Below, in pieces: positions 33,374 through 43,174 of a stretch of DNA of 64,000 nt. Source of the DNA: Linnemannia hyalina (taxonomy: Eukaryota > Mortierellomycota > Mortierellomycetes > Mortierellales > Mortierellaceae). The number at the start of each line of letters is the position of its first letter. Position 1 is the first letter of the stretch. Location of the stretch: positions 3,844,001-3,908,000 of the forward strand of contig JAHRHY010000001.1 of the NCBI GenBank assembly GCA_019671135.1. Direction: 5' to 3'. The notes under the pieces were generated by a model. The model was not told the origin of the DNA, did no database searches, and was given only the letters and a program-made list of their open reading frames with translations. The position numbers were made by a program, and so were the translations under genes.

Positions 33374-35521
33374 TCAGTAGTATTGCGAGAAGCTGCTGTA
33401 GAAAACATTGCCAGAGATAGTGCGCATCTGAAAGTCAACACTCGGCCGGATCCCAGCAACAAAGGCCTCCAACTTTCTCCAATCTGAACCTCCCCGCTGC
33501 TCCGAAAACTCGATCCAGAACAACTGCAGCTTGGGTAAAGTCGTCAACCTCTCCTTGCGATGAGATGCAGACGCGCTGACTCCATAGTGATCGTCCATCC
33601 AATCCAGTAGGTCGTCACCATGCCCAACTTTGGCCAACTCTATCCCTAACTCCTGACCTCGCTCAACTAACTTGGACTCTGCATTTGCTACCTCTGGGGG
33701 TGGTAACTCTTGGTACCGTCGACGGAGGTCATTGCGAGCGCGACGATGAACAAGCGGGTATGTCAATCCGCCCCAGGTCGATGGCAGAGCTGCTGACTTT
33801 AGCCAAGAGAAGCATTCTTTGTCTGCCCGGTAGTAACGGTCTATCTGGATCCTGACGCGTTCCAGGTCCTGAAGTCGGGTCAACAATGACAGTCCACCCG
33901 CAAACTTGAGATTCATGACCCATCTCTTGAGATGCAACTCTTGTAACAGTGGGCACATCCTGCTCAGGAATCCAAAGATGATCAATGACGTTTCGGTAGA
34001 GTTGGAATCCGACCTGCGGTAGCCCACCGCCATATGCAGTGTCTTGAGACCGCGGCATGCCCAAATGTACTGCCGAGCTATGTCAGGGTCGTCTTTCCTG
34101 ATAGGTTGAGTTGATCGAGTCGAGTATCTGTTGGTTCCGTGCTTGCGATCGTTGATTTCCAGTAGCTGTCCCTGAACATCGTTCAAATCCATGTCCTCGA
34201 TGTAGTAGATCGCATTGGGGGCTCGGAGGTGGACCAGGTGCTGGAACGTGCACAGAATCTCGCGCAGAGGGATCCCACCGGTAAAGGAGGTAGTCAGATA
34301 TACTGGCACGATGTTTAAAGTCGTGATCCTGTTAGTTACCGCCTTCAGAGACTTCAAAAGGCCTGCATCGATCTTCTGGTCCGTGAGGTTGCACTCCTCC
34401 ATGTGTGGAAAGGTGTTGAGGATGGAGATCGCCTCTGGGGTGCTCAGTCCATGACCACTACCGCGGGAGGGTGACAGGTGGAAAATCTTGAGGTTGGGGC
34501 AGTGTTGCCCGACAAGACGGATGATGAACGCGGTATAGTTGAGACTGTGGGCGCGCTGGCCATCGAAAAAGGTTGATGTCTCTCCCGGTCGCACCAGATG
34601 TTTGCATCGCAGAAGGTCCAGTCTCGAAAGAAGAGGGCTTGCTTCAAGAATTGCCCTCAAAGCAGGCAGAGCGATGGTCATGTTATGCAGACTGCACATT
34701 CGGAGTCGGGTCATTGTTTTCTGCACATTGGATTTGCTCATGATTGAAAATTCCCCCTGAGATGTTATCGCAAAGTCCTGATTTGCTGCGAGATGGGTCG
34801 ACCGGTAAGGTATGTCGGCAGCGTATGTTGGTTTGACGGATAACTCCTCGAGGTTGGGACATGCTTTGAGGATCGTCAACAGATGAATAATGTCCCACCG
34901 CACAATGACATCGATCCTAAGAGTCGACAGGGTGGTAAGGGCGGGCAGCTGAGGCAATTGGACGGCAAAGTTCTCGAGGATTCCCTCTCGTAGGTGGATG
35001 GACTGCAGTCTTAGGTGCCGTCGTCGGTCGTTATGGTCCTGAACAATGCTGGATAGCATGTCCATCATTGTTGCCCAGGAGTTGAGCCGTTGCTTGGAAG
35101 TCCCTGCTACTGAAGTGTCCCCGTCGACCTTGACGATGATGTTATTAGCGGAGGAAATTCCCTCTATGATGATTCGCTCCTCCATGTCGATGTCGTTGCT
35201 GTTGTTGTCGCTGGGGGTTAGGCGAAGAATCCAGTTGTAAGAGACAGGGATGAGGCCCTTGCAGACGGCATACCACTGCTTGCAGACCAGTTGCGAAGCA
35301 TCCTGTCTGCTTTTTAGGCTGAGGAAGGAGAGAATGTTTTCGAGGATTTCTGGGATGCTAAGCGCGAGTTGCTGTGAGGTTGGGGATGGCGTGGGTATGT
35401 CGTTGAAGCCATTCTTGGCGCGTAGGTGTTTCTTTGAGGAGAACAAAGAGCGCATCAGGAATGGTTGTTTTTGTGTTGGAGTCATTGCGTTTGTTTTAAT
35501 TTGCTTGACAAGAGAGTTCAA
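33374..35521 (-). CDS. F-box protein with divergent LRR region
   Basis: A single exon encodes up to 715 residues; the second ATG, 12 codons in, is also possible. The F-box is at about residues 53-95 (LSIPEILENILSFLSLKSRQ followed by VCKQWYAVCKG), predicting binding to Skp1 in an SCF ubiquitin ligase. The rest has irregular leucine-rich segments (TTLSTLRIDVIVRW, CPNLEELSVKP, CPNLKIFHLSP, LKTLHMAVGYR, CPLLQELHLKRW, KLQLFWIEF) that would form a horseshoe for substrate choice. Unlike the 13-kb F-box/LRR gene, the repeats are old and divergent. The substrate is unknown. It is transcribed away from the Svp26 gene. Confidence 0.85.
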   Translation of the reverse strand: MNSLVKQIKTNAMTPTQKQPFLMRSLFSSKKHLRAKNGFNDIPTPSPTSQQLALSIPEILENILSFLSLKSRQDASQLVCKQWYAVCKGLIPVSYNWILRLTPSDNNSNDIDMEERIIIEGISSANNIIVKVDGDTSVAGTSKQRLNSWATMMDMLSSIVQDHNDRRRHLRLQSIHLREGILENFAVQLPQLPALTTLSTLRIDVIVRWDIIHLLTILKACPNLEELSVKPTYAADIPYRSTHLAANQDFAITSQGEFSIMSKSNVQKTMTRLRMCSLHNMTIALPALRAILEASPLLSRLDLLRCKHLVRPGETSTFFDGQRAHSLNYTAFIIRLVGQHCPNLKIFHLSPSRGSGHGLSTPEAISILNTFPHMEECNLTDQKIDAGLLKSLKAVTNRITTLNIVPVYLTTSFTGGIPLREILCTFQHLVHLRAPNAIYYIEDMDLNDVQGQLLEINDRKHGTNRYSTRSTQPIRKDDPDIARQYIWACRGLKTLHMAVGYRRSDSNSTETSLIIFGFLSRMCPLLQELHLKRWVMNLKFAGGLSLLTRLQDLERVRIQIDRYYRADKECFSWLKSAALPSTWGGLTYPLVHRRARNDLRRRYQELPPPEVANAESKLVERGQELGIELAKVGHGDDLLDWMDDHYGVSASASHRKERLTTLPKLQLFWIEFSEQRGGSDWRKLEAFVAGIRPSVDFQMRTISGNVFYSSFSQYY

Positions 35522-36631
35522 TGAAAAAGCGAGGGAATGGGTGAACGCCTAGCGATGACAGATGTTGATGCAAGTGGGTTCAAGTGCGGATGTTGCGGTT
35601 GTAGCTGTGATGAGGGAAAGAAATCCAAAATAGTTTCGCGTCGTACCATACTCATTAACAGGGTTGCCGTCGACTCTCAACTTGCATCCCTTTCGTCCCA
35701 AACAAGCTATCTCACCAAGAGCCGTTTTCTCTCTTTACGCGTTCCAGATCCATGTTGAAGTGGTTTTTTGGCGTGACATGAATGAATGGAGGAATCTGTT
35801 ATTGTTTGTGAATGCCATGGCTTTTATTTCTTGTCGTTTCAAAAAAGAGATATTAGGAGGAGGATGTGTAGAGGAAGGTAAAGGTGGGCAGAGAACGTGG
35901 ACGACGGAGTGAAAGAACAGGTGGGGCGCTTTCTCTTGTCAACTATTGGTTTCGTGTGAACTTCAATGGATCAAGAGTTCTTTGTTGGTGACAGGATGGA
36001 AGAAGAAGAGGAATAAAGCGACAATAGGACAACGGTATTGTTAGAAATAAGAAGGCGATTCACCTTGGGACCAGGCAAGGATGATCGACGATCGCCCCAC
36101 TGTGTGATAGATCAGATATCTTTGACTCTTGTGCAGTCTTGCGCTGTGATAGTACCGTAGACTGTCTCTTGCTTTGGCATCATCTTGAGAGAAGGTTGAA
36201 CAAACAGAGAAACCGTCTTCCTGAGATGCAAATAGGGACAGAAAAGAGATGGAAGGGATGATAGATTGGATCAAAGGAACAACGTGAAAATGGCAGGGAA
36301 TGTCAGTTGGGATAGGCATGCTCACTCTCCTCTGACATGACAAGGCAGGCGCGGACTTAGACAACACTGAATTTCAATGGTTCTTCTTTTGGCAACAACG
36401 TACGAAACGTGTTCAAACCTTACTCGCTCTACTCTTTCTCTTTCTTTTTTCCCTTCTTTTTTTCAAACAAACCACTGAACAACTCAAACTGGCCCTCATC
36501 ATCGTCAAAGGAGAACACTCATCAGGAACAACAGAAAAGCAAGGACAACTCTAGGCACTGCTCTTTATTTCATCTGGGATCACTTTTCTCACGCCAGCTC
36601 ATACATCAACAACGACACATACACTTACGCC
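35522..36631. other. Divergent intergenic region, no gene seen
   Basis: This lies between the starts of the F-box gene (minus) and Svp26 (plus). The right end (36415-36600) is pyrimidine-rich and fits the Svp26 leader. No convincing frame or RNA gene was found. Confidence 0.4.
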
Positions 36632-38351
36632 ATGCCAGCAGGTGTAACGCTCTCACTGATCTCCTACATCGGCACCGCGATCGCCTTTGTCTTTGCAACA
36701 CTTTCCCTCGGTAAGCTGGCAGCCACCTAAAACTCAGGAAGGACAGCCGCATACTCTTTCTGATGAAGAAGCGAACGATGGACATCATGAAAGGACCTCG
36801 AGAACGAACATCAAAATTAATCAGTGTTCACACCTTTCACTCTTTCTTGGTTCATTTCCTCTCGGACGCGCGGGACTCAATTCATTGTTCTTCGTGATAG
36901 CATGTGGTCTCTATTATCTGGCGGAACTGGTGGAGGAATACACCGTGTTGACAAAGAAGATCATCAAAGGCTTGACACTGGTACGTGCAAGGGCGCGACA
37001 GGGAACTTACGTCAACATGAACCAAGATGTCTATCAGCATAGGGACATAAACCGACTTTTTACAACCAGGAGACTACTTTGAGAGGATGGCCAGAACACA
37101 CAGCAAGAAGACACAACCAATTCCTACGCCAACTGATTTGGTGAGAATTATTAGAGACACGCAAGAGGAGGACACAACCAGCGCCTACATCGATTAGTAC
37201 GAACAGGAAAGAACAAGGAGATGCTTTCCAGAGTCACGCAGGGACGGAGCACAACTAGCATCTTCTTCATTGGATCCCTGCAGGGAAGGGAAGGAATGGG
37301 TGTTTTAGACACCCAACAAGTGAATGCAACAAACTCGTTCCTCAATGGATACCTCCAGGAAACAAGAAAAAGATCTGGAGACATGCAACAGGGAGAAAGC
37401 GGTTCTGATTTATATTCTCTCTTCACGTCGTCTTGCAAATAGGGTGTCGTGGGGCTGCACCTGATGCTGTGGATAGTGGACGGACTCCCGTTCACAAAGA
37501 TATTGTTCTCGCTGGCTTGTCACATCGTCTACAGCACCAACCTCAGTAACTTTCCCTACATCAGTCTCGTAAGCATTCCCTTCTTGTCTAGCGTCGGTAA
37601 GCAAAAGTTCTCACACAACCCCAATACGTCGCAGCATCTGTGTGAAAATGGTGGCGTGAAAATAGCAGCCAAGCCTAGACCAGGAGCTAACGACGGTATG
37701 ACGTTATTTTGTCTTTTTCGCATAGTCCTGGTGCTAGTGGATCATTTTATGTGGTTCCAATACTTTGCCAACAAGTATTACAGCTTCATGAGCATCGCCA
37801 GCTTCTTTGGAATCTGCGTCTGGCTGGTACCTTTCACTTACTTTATCTCCCTGAGCGCCAACGATAACGCCCTCCCAAGTTTCGACCACAACCAGCAGGA
37901 CAACAAACAAAAGAAGGCAGGAATCTTGAAGACCCTCTTTGGTGCCATCCTCAACAAGAAGGATTCTTCGATACCCACGCTGGTCGAGACGCCGAAGTAC
38001 ACAGGATTTGGAAGCAGCTCATTGGGATCTTCGACGCACATGCATCAGAATCAGCATTTGGCGGCACCAACACCTATGGCAGGAGCACCTTCGTCAAGGC
38101 CTTCGTCGCCCTATGCGTTCAATCCAGAAAAGAACTACAATCAGCCCGATTACATCTCGCGCCCAAGTAGCAGCAACAGCAATCACGCCAACTTTGGGAC
38201 GCCACGTCAACAGACCTATCAGGGAAACAGCAACACCAACAGCAACAATAACAGCCCTATGAACAGCTACACCGGCGGTGGCGGCCAAACATATGCGAGT
38301 AGCAGTTCTGTGTATACTCATTCGGGTTCGACCGTTGGCAATCGCTTCTGA
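36632..38351 (+). CDS. SVP26: Svp26/TEX261 ER-Golgi membrane cargo adaptor
   Basis: Four exons (36632-36710, 36901-36980, 37443-37596, 37726-38351) join in phase and give about 312 residues. Svp26/TEX261 proteins are tetraspanning COPII adaptors that help glycosyltransferases leave the ER. Diagnostic pieces are MPAGVTLSLISYIGTAIAF, GLYYLAELVEEYTVLTKKII, GLHLMLWIVDGLPFTKILFS, FPYISLVSIPFLSS and DHFMWFQYFANKYYSF. These lie in the family order and are each followed by matching hydrophobic helices. The family is usually about 200-230 residues long; here an extra disordered, Asn/Ser/Gln-rich tail of about 110 residues follows the last helix. The gene converges with the double-SCP2 gene, 157 bp away, and AATAAA occurs at 38434. 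Confidence 0.9.
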
Positions 38352-38508
38352 GTGTGAGGGTACGCGCAACAGGACGACCAAAGCAAAACTTACAATAGCC
38401 ATCTTTCATTTGCATAAAACTCAAGCACCAAAAAAATAAACAATAGTTGTGATTTATTCTCAAACACAAAAAATGGTAGGAGGGCACAGGACATGAACGA
38501 AAACTGGT

Positions 38509-39297
38509 TTACAGCTTGCTCTTGAAGAACCCCATCTTTTCCTGCGTCTCCTTCATGATGGCATCGAGTTTGATACCTAGCATGATGGCGCCCTTGACCT
38601 TGAACCGTCCCGTCATGAACGCCTTCTGGGCCGTGATCTTACCCATGAACAAGTCCATAAAGTCCTTGTCCTTGCACTCGACCGTCAAATCAGCCTTGAG
38701 TCCTTCAATCTTGCCCCTTTTGATTGTCGGGGGCATATTTTTCATGTCCATCGTCCAAGTGGCGACCTGGCCGGAGGCATTCTTGACCTTGATCAAGTAC
38801 ACCCCCCTCGTCTTGGCCACAAACTCCTTTTTCTCGGCATCGGTCATGACGTTGAGGTACTCTGCAATCTGGAGGATCAGGTAACTAGTCTCGAAGCCGT
38901 CATAGTGCAACTCAGATTCCTTTCCTGGTGCAGGACCCATTCCCAAAGACCGGAAGATGAGGTCGAGTTTCATGGCGACCATAAGAGGACCCTTGAGGAC
39001 GACTTTGTCAGAGAGGAAAGCCTTGGCGCCCGAGAGTTCACCGGTGGCGAGAGAAACCAGGTCGTCGTCAGTGAGGTAAAGCGTGACGTCGGGGTTGGTG
39101 GATGCGGGGCCGGGTTGGACGAGCCCTTGCTTCTTGACCTCGGCGTTCCAGATCTTGACGTCACCTGCGGGATTCTTGAGATGGAACTCGAATATGCCGT
39201 TGACTTGTTTGACGAGCTCCTGGCGTTCTTTGGCAGGGAAGGAGTCAAGGGCTTCGTTGAGACGGGCAAAGATCTCGTCGCTCTTAAATGATGACAT
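38509..39297 (-). CDS. Double SCP2 sterol-carrier protein with PTS1
   Basis: A single exon encodes 262 residues from the ATG at 39297. Two SCP2 (sterol carrier/nonspecific lipid transfer) domains stand in tandem: the first at about residues 8-115 and the second at about 140-255. Each has the pattern W-x-(L/M)D-K-x near its middle and ends with a G-D/K-x-(K/R)-A-F-(L/M)-x-x-(K/R)-x-x-(L/V)-KG strand (GELSGAKAFLSDKVVLKG and KITAQKAFMTGRFKVKG). The last three residues are SKL, the classic peroxisomal targeting signal type 1. The likely role is binding of fatty acyl-CoA or sterols in peroxisomes. Single-domain SCP2 proteins are more usual. The 5' leader has a GGAA microsatellite (39348-39372). 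Confidence 0.9.
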   Translation of the reverse strand: MSSFKSDEIFARLNEALDSFPAKERQELVKQVNGIFEFHLKNPAGDVKIWNAEVKKQGLVQPGPASTNPDVTLYLTDDDLVSLATGELSGAKAFLSDKVVLKGPLMVAMKLDLIFRSLGMGPAPGKESELHYDGFETSYLILQIAEYLNVMTDAEKKEFVAKTRGVYLIKVKNASGQVATWTMDMKNMPPTIKRGKIEGLKADLTVECKDKDFMDLFMGKITAQKAFMTGRFKVKGAIMLGIKLDAIMKETQEKMGFFKSKL

Positions 39298-39990
39298 GGT
39301 TCGTTTGCTGTTGTCGTTGAGGTTGTATTGGTGATGTTTGGTGAAGAGAAGGAAGGAAGGAAGGAAGGAAAAAAGGAGGCAAAAAAAGCAAGAGACAAAC
39401 GAAAAATCGAAAAAAAGAAGTGGGGGGGATTGAGGGGAACGGTCTTCGTTATGCATACCGGCCGAGCCGGATGGGGTACGAGAAATAGTTTCAACAAGAA
39501 GTGAGGGAGAATAGGCTCTCTTGATCGAGACAAGTGGGGTGTCAACCTTGGCGTTTGGGCCTCGTCACTTTGCTCCTTCTGTCTGTATAGCGTGTTTGTG
39601 GAGGGAGAACGCAGAACAGAAAAATAGCATGATAGCGGAACGTGCACCCCGGCCGAATCTCCGAGAGCATTGTATGAGCTGGCGAGCAAATAGAAGTAGA
39701 GAGAGGAAGGAGTGTTTTGTCACCTCTAAAAGTGGCGTTTTGGTGCCCAGCCTGGGGCCATGGGCAAACAGTCGCTGCAGTCGCTCAGCTCGCGTCTCTT
39801 TCATAGGGAGAGGGACACAAAATTCGATTGTGACTTGCACATACCCTGTCAAAAGGAGCGAGCGAATAGTGGAACCAAATAGCAGTCATAATTTACAAAT
39901 TAATCTTTCTTTTTTTGGTCCCCATGATAACAATGCACATTGATTTGGGCTGTTTACGCTAATTTACTCAAGTACTGCTTAAGTGAGGAG
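39298..39990. other. Intergenic, no gene seen
   Basis: The first part is the leader of the double-SCP2 gene and the right end is the promoter of the U1 snRNA gene. Nothing else was recognised. Confidence 0.4.
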
Positions 39991-39998
39991 TATAAAAG
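39991..39998 (+). promoter_or_regulatory. TATA box of the U1 snRNA gene
   Basis: TATAAAAG begins 34 bp upstream of the inferred first base of U1 snRNA, the spacing expected for a TATA box. Confidence 0.6.
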
Positions 39999-40024
39999 TA
40001 GGAGACCAGCGATAATGAAACAGC

Positions 40025-40184
40025 ATACTTACCTGGCTGGATTCACCTCTGATCATCAAGGGAGGGGAATCTGGGAGGAACGTCTGCATTGCACAGCGCG
40101 GAAGTTCTCCCCAGTGAATGTCCTTCGGGACATCTCAACAGCTTAATTTTTACATCGGGTCTTGTGTCTCTTCGGGGATGTAGG
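40025..40184 (+). ncRNA. U1 spliceosomal snRNA
   Basis: The RNA begins AUACUUACCUGG, the universal 5' end of U1 that pairs with 5' splice sites. Stem-loop I has the loop GAUCAUCAAG (40051-40060), close to the U1-70K binding loop. Stem-loop II presents AUUGCAC (40088-40094), the U1A-binding loop sequence. Stem-loop III is a perfect AUGUCC-UUCG-GGACAU hairpin (40118-40133). The Sm-binding site AAUUUUUA is at 40145-40152. A 3' stem is closed by UACAUC (40151-40156) with GAUGUA (40177-40182). The total of about 160 nt equals the usual U1 length. All landmarks come in the right order. The 5' end is firm and the 3' end is inferred from the last stem. Confidence 0.93.
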
Positions 40185-40470
40185 GCCTTATTCTCATTTT
40201 CAATTCATAATTCATTTCTTGTCATTTGCTTTACTTTGTAATATGCCCACGTCAAGAGTACGGGCATTGCGTGTGAGCTGGAACATAGAAAGACTCGAAA
40301 GCGTCACTATTCTTACGGCTAGATACGATCCATTCCGGTGAGGTGGGGTTCATGGACACCCCAACGAGAAACCTGTTGCTGATACGAGAGAGAAGGTGCT
40401 GCAATCAGTGTTGTTAAGTGGTACGATTTTCTTTGAGTTTGGGCCGAAAAGAACGTTACGTGTTCGAAGG

Positions 40471-40560
40471 TATGATACCTCGTATTTGCAGATATGGTAC
40501 CTCGTATTTGCAGGTACGGATGATACATCGTTTTAGCAGGTATGATACCTACAATTGCGA
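40471..40560. repeat. Short 22-bp tandem repeat
   Basis: Units at 40471-40492 and 40493-40514 share 20 of 22 bases (tatgatacctcgtatttgca type). Two more diverged units follow. The role is unknown. Confidence 0.6.
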
Positions 40561-42199
40561 TTACCTCGCAACGCTCTTTAAAGTTTAAACTAAAATGTAC
40601 ACTGGCTGCAATGAGACCAGCGGCTGTCCCTTGAATTGGGTTGCCGCCTCCTGGTACATTAAGGGGTGTACTCAAGGAAGGGAGCAAAGGTCAACTGGGT
40701 GCGAATGTTCAAGCCCCGAAGGCATTTATACAGCTCATACGATCCATCTGTCTACATTTTTTTAGGCCTGAGAAAGAAAGAAAGAAAGACAAAAGGACAG
40801 ACGCGAGTACTATTTCATCAGAATGGGTTGCATCCGCAGATAATGTTCTTCGCGTATCACATAGTTCGAGGGATGATCTTCATAGAAGCACTTATTGTGA
40901 TCAAGGTAACCGAGGATCCTCGCAGAATATTTATCTTGGCGTTTCTTAGATTTGATGGCGGGCTTATTGATACGAGTGATGTGACAAACATGGGGAAGAG
41001 ATATGTGAAAGTCGAAGCAAGGTGGCAGAGAGTGTCTAATGTTGTCCAGTGGTACTCAGATGACAACGGCATAAAAGAGACCATGTCTTGTGAAGTAGGG
41101 ACCGTTGATAGAAAAAAGAGGCCAAGAAAGGGCCTGAAAAGTCGGCGAAGAAAGAAAAAAAAAAGGGGGGGGGGAGGGGATGGGAGGAATTCACCAGTCG
41201 TCTCTGTGCCTGGATGATGGAACCATCATGTAGCCACCTTGTTACTAGTTTTATGATGCGCCACTCATCGCCAGCTATAAGAGTTTACCTTGTCCATAGC
41301 TCTCTGCCTTCATTCCTCTCCTTCTTCTCTCACATGCACGCGCCACACACACACCAAACCCAACACACGACACATTCGACCGGAACACATTCAGTTGTCG
41401 AGCCCCGTCGTTGTTCGGTGCCTTTCAGCAGCATGCTGTTCAGGATGAAAGAGGCGGTGGCCGAGACTGGCCGTTTATCAAGGGACAAGTGCTTAGTCTT
41501 GTCTAAGCATGGGCCAAAGGTCAGTTCCGGAGGGATAAAGAAGATTCGCGAGCTTGTCCTTTTTTTTCACGCGCCCGAGCATCAAAATGCTCAACTCTTT
41601 GTTGCGCATAAATGTGTGCGCTCTACCGAACTCTGCCACGAAGGAAGCATCTTTGTGTGTATACAATCACCTTGTGCAATAAAAAAGAATAGGAGCCGAG
41701 CTAACAAACTTGACAGACAAAGACAACGAGTGAAGGGACTAGGGAGCGTAGTTCTGGCAAAGTGAGAGGAGTAGAGGGCGAAAGTAGGTGTATAGTGATG
41801 GCACAGGTGATGGTCAAGATGATAGTGACGCGGGCAGGCTGGTGTTGGGATGACGAGGAGGTCGAAAATGGTGTCAAAGCAAGAGACAGTCTACGGTACT
41901 ATCACAGTGGTACTGAGACCTGACTTGGGAAGTCGAGTTGAAGTGGTGTTGTGTAATGTGAAAAGAATTCACGGGGTTTCTTCTGTTCACTCTCTCTCTT
42001 CTTGACGATGTCCCAATCAGAGGAAAAGAAAAGTTACCGTTGTGGTCGTGGTAGCACAGACCAAGGCCCATGGTTTATTTTTCATTCATAGAGAAATAAA
42101 GGAGATAAGCAAGGAATCGAAGAAAGTATGCATCGATGCACAAGTTTTGTATTCTCAGCTAAACAAACAATCAAAGCTACCAAGTAAAAGAAAAGAAAG

Positions 42200-42241
42200 G
42201 ATAGGAAAGGAAAGGAAAGGAAAGGAAAGGAAAGGAAAGAA
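42200..42241. repeat. AAAGG microsatellite
   Basis: Repeated aaagg units lie downstream of the stop of the minus-strand GTPase gene. Confidence 0.8.
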
Positions 42242-42283
42242 AAGAACATGGAAAAGAAAAACATGAAAGGGGAGAGGTTGTCC

Positions 42284-43174
42284 TCACGCAAAACCATGAT
42301 TCCCCATCGAAAAATAGCTTCTCACGACTCTATCGACCATGTTCCGCGAGATAACTGGCATAGGGTCGAACGAGAGGACAAAGCGGAGAATATCAGACGC
42401 TTCGTCTTCATTGAAATCCCTTGAGCCATGATCGGGCAGGACCAAGGGGGGTGCTCTTGACAGGAATTTCTTGTTACCGCTCTCAACAATCTTCTCGAGC
42501 GGTCCCCACACAAGACCTGAAAACCTAGATGATCGGTAGCTGGGCATGGCACTGGGCTCTGCCTGGTTCAGAATCAATCCTATCTGGGGTCCTTCCTTCA
42601 GGCTGTCGATCACCGTCTTCATGACCATGTAGTCGCCAGGCTTGATCCGTCCGATAGTCGGCTGGATAACGAAAATGATGACAAAGTGGTCCCCTTCGTT
42701 TAACGCGTCCTGCAGCATCAAAAGATGCTTGACAATGGTATCCTGACCGCCAGCAGGAGGGCAGTCGTTAATTCCAGGAATGTCGTAAAGTTGAAAGCGG
42801 ATGTTGTTGAGAGTGACTTGTTTCTTCGAAATGACTGTGGTGAGTCCCGTTCCTTCAGAGTAGCCACTCTGAAATTCTCCTCCGAGGGCGTTCAGGATGG
42901 CGCTCTTGCCGACTCCGGGATTACCAACGATGGCCAAGTTCACCATGGGTGGCACCGGGTTTTGGTAGAAAGCGGATGGTGGTCTCGCCCAGTCTCGTAC
43001 CTCATAATGCGCTGTCGTGTCGCCCTCGAAGTCGTTAGAGGCGGCTGCGGCAGATGGCGAAGGCATGGTTCCCTTTGATCCGTTCAAGTTCGAGTCATTG
43101 CCTCCAAATGCCGGCGTTTGATTGGTATTGAGGGAGGAAAAGGCGTTCTCTACAGTTTTTTTTATTTTTATCAT
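42284..43174 (-). CDS. AIG1/GIMAP-like P-loop GTPase (A)
   Basis: A single exon encodes 296 residues from the ATG at 43174. A disordered N-terminus of about 75 residues precedes the G domain. G1 is GNPGVGKS (residues 84-91), a conserved Thr is in GLTTVIS (switch I), and G3 is YDIPG. The closing base-recognition loop is atypical: where T/N-K-x-D is expected the sequence is LILNQAE. The folding pattern and the GKSAILNALGGEF start are shared with the GTPase at 44775. Families of this type (AIG1/GIMAP, IRG-like) are membrane-associated regulators in animals and plants; the fungal role is unknown. The gene is in head-to-head orientation with its paralog. Confidence 0.75.
   Translation of the reverse strand: MIKIKKTVENAFSSLNTNQTPAFGGNDSNLNGSKGTMPSPSAAAASNDFEGDTTAHYEVRDWARPPSAFYQNPVPPMVNLAIVGNPGVGKSAILNALGGEFQSGYSEGTGLTTVISKKQVTLNNIRFQLYDIPGINDCPPAGGQDTIVKHLLMLQDALNEGDHFVIIFVIQPTIGRIKPGDYMVMKTVIDSLKEGPQIGLILNQAEPSAMPSYRSSRFSGLVWGPLEKIVESGNKKFLSRAPPLVLPDHGSRDFNEDEASDILRFVLSFDPMPVISRNMVDRVVRSYFSMGNHGFA

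Larger units (their letters stand above)
40185..42283. other. Intergenic, no convincing gene
   Basis: Two open frames (40666-41217 and 41214-41765) have no recognisable protein character. The stretch holds a 22-bp repeat at 40471-40560, a G run at about 41165-41174 and an AAAGG microsatellite at about 42200-42241. Confidence 0.35.

Noticed and set aside
40666..41217. 183-codon frame downstream of U1 snRNA
   Set aside because: No domain, odd composition, runs of Lys/Arg/Gly from an A/G tract, and no start context; likely chance.
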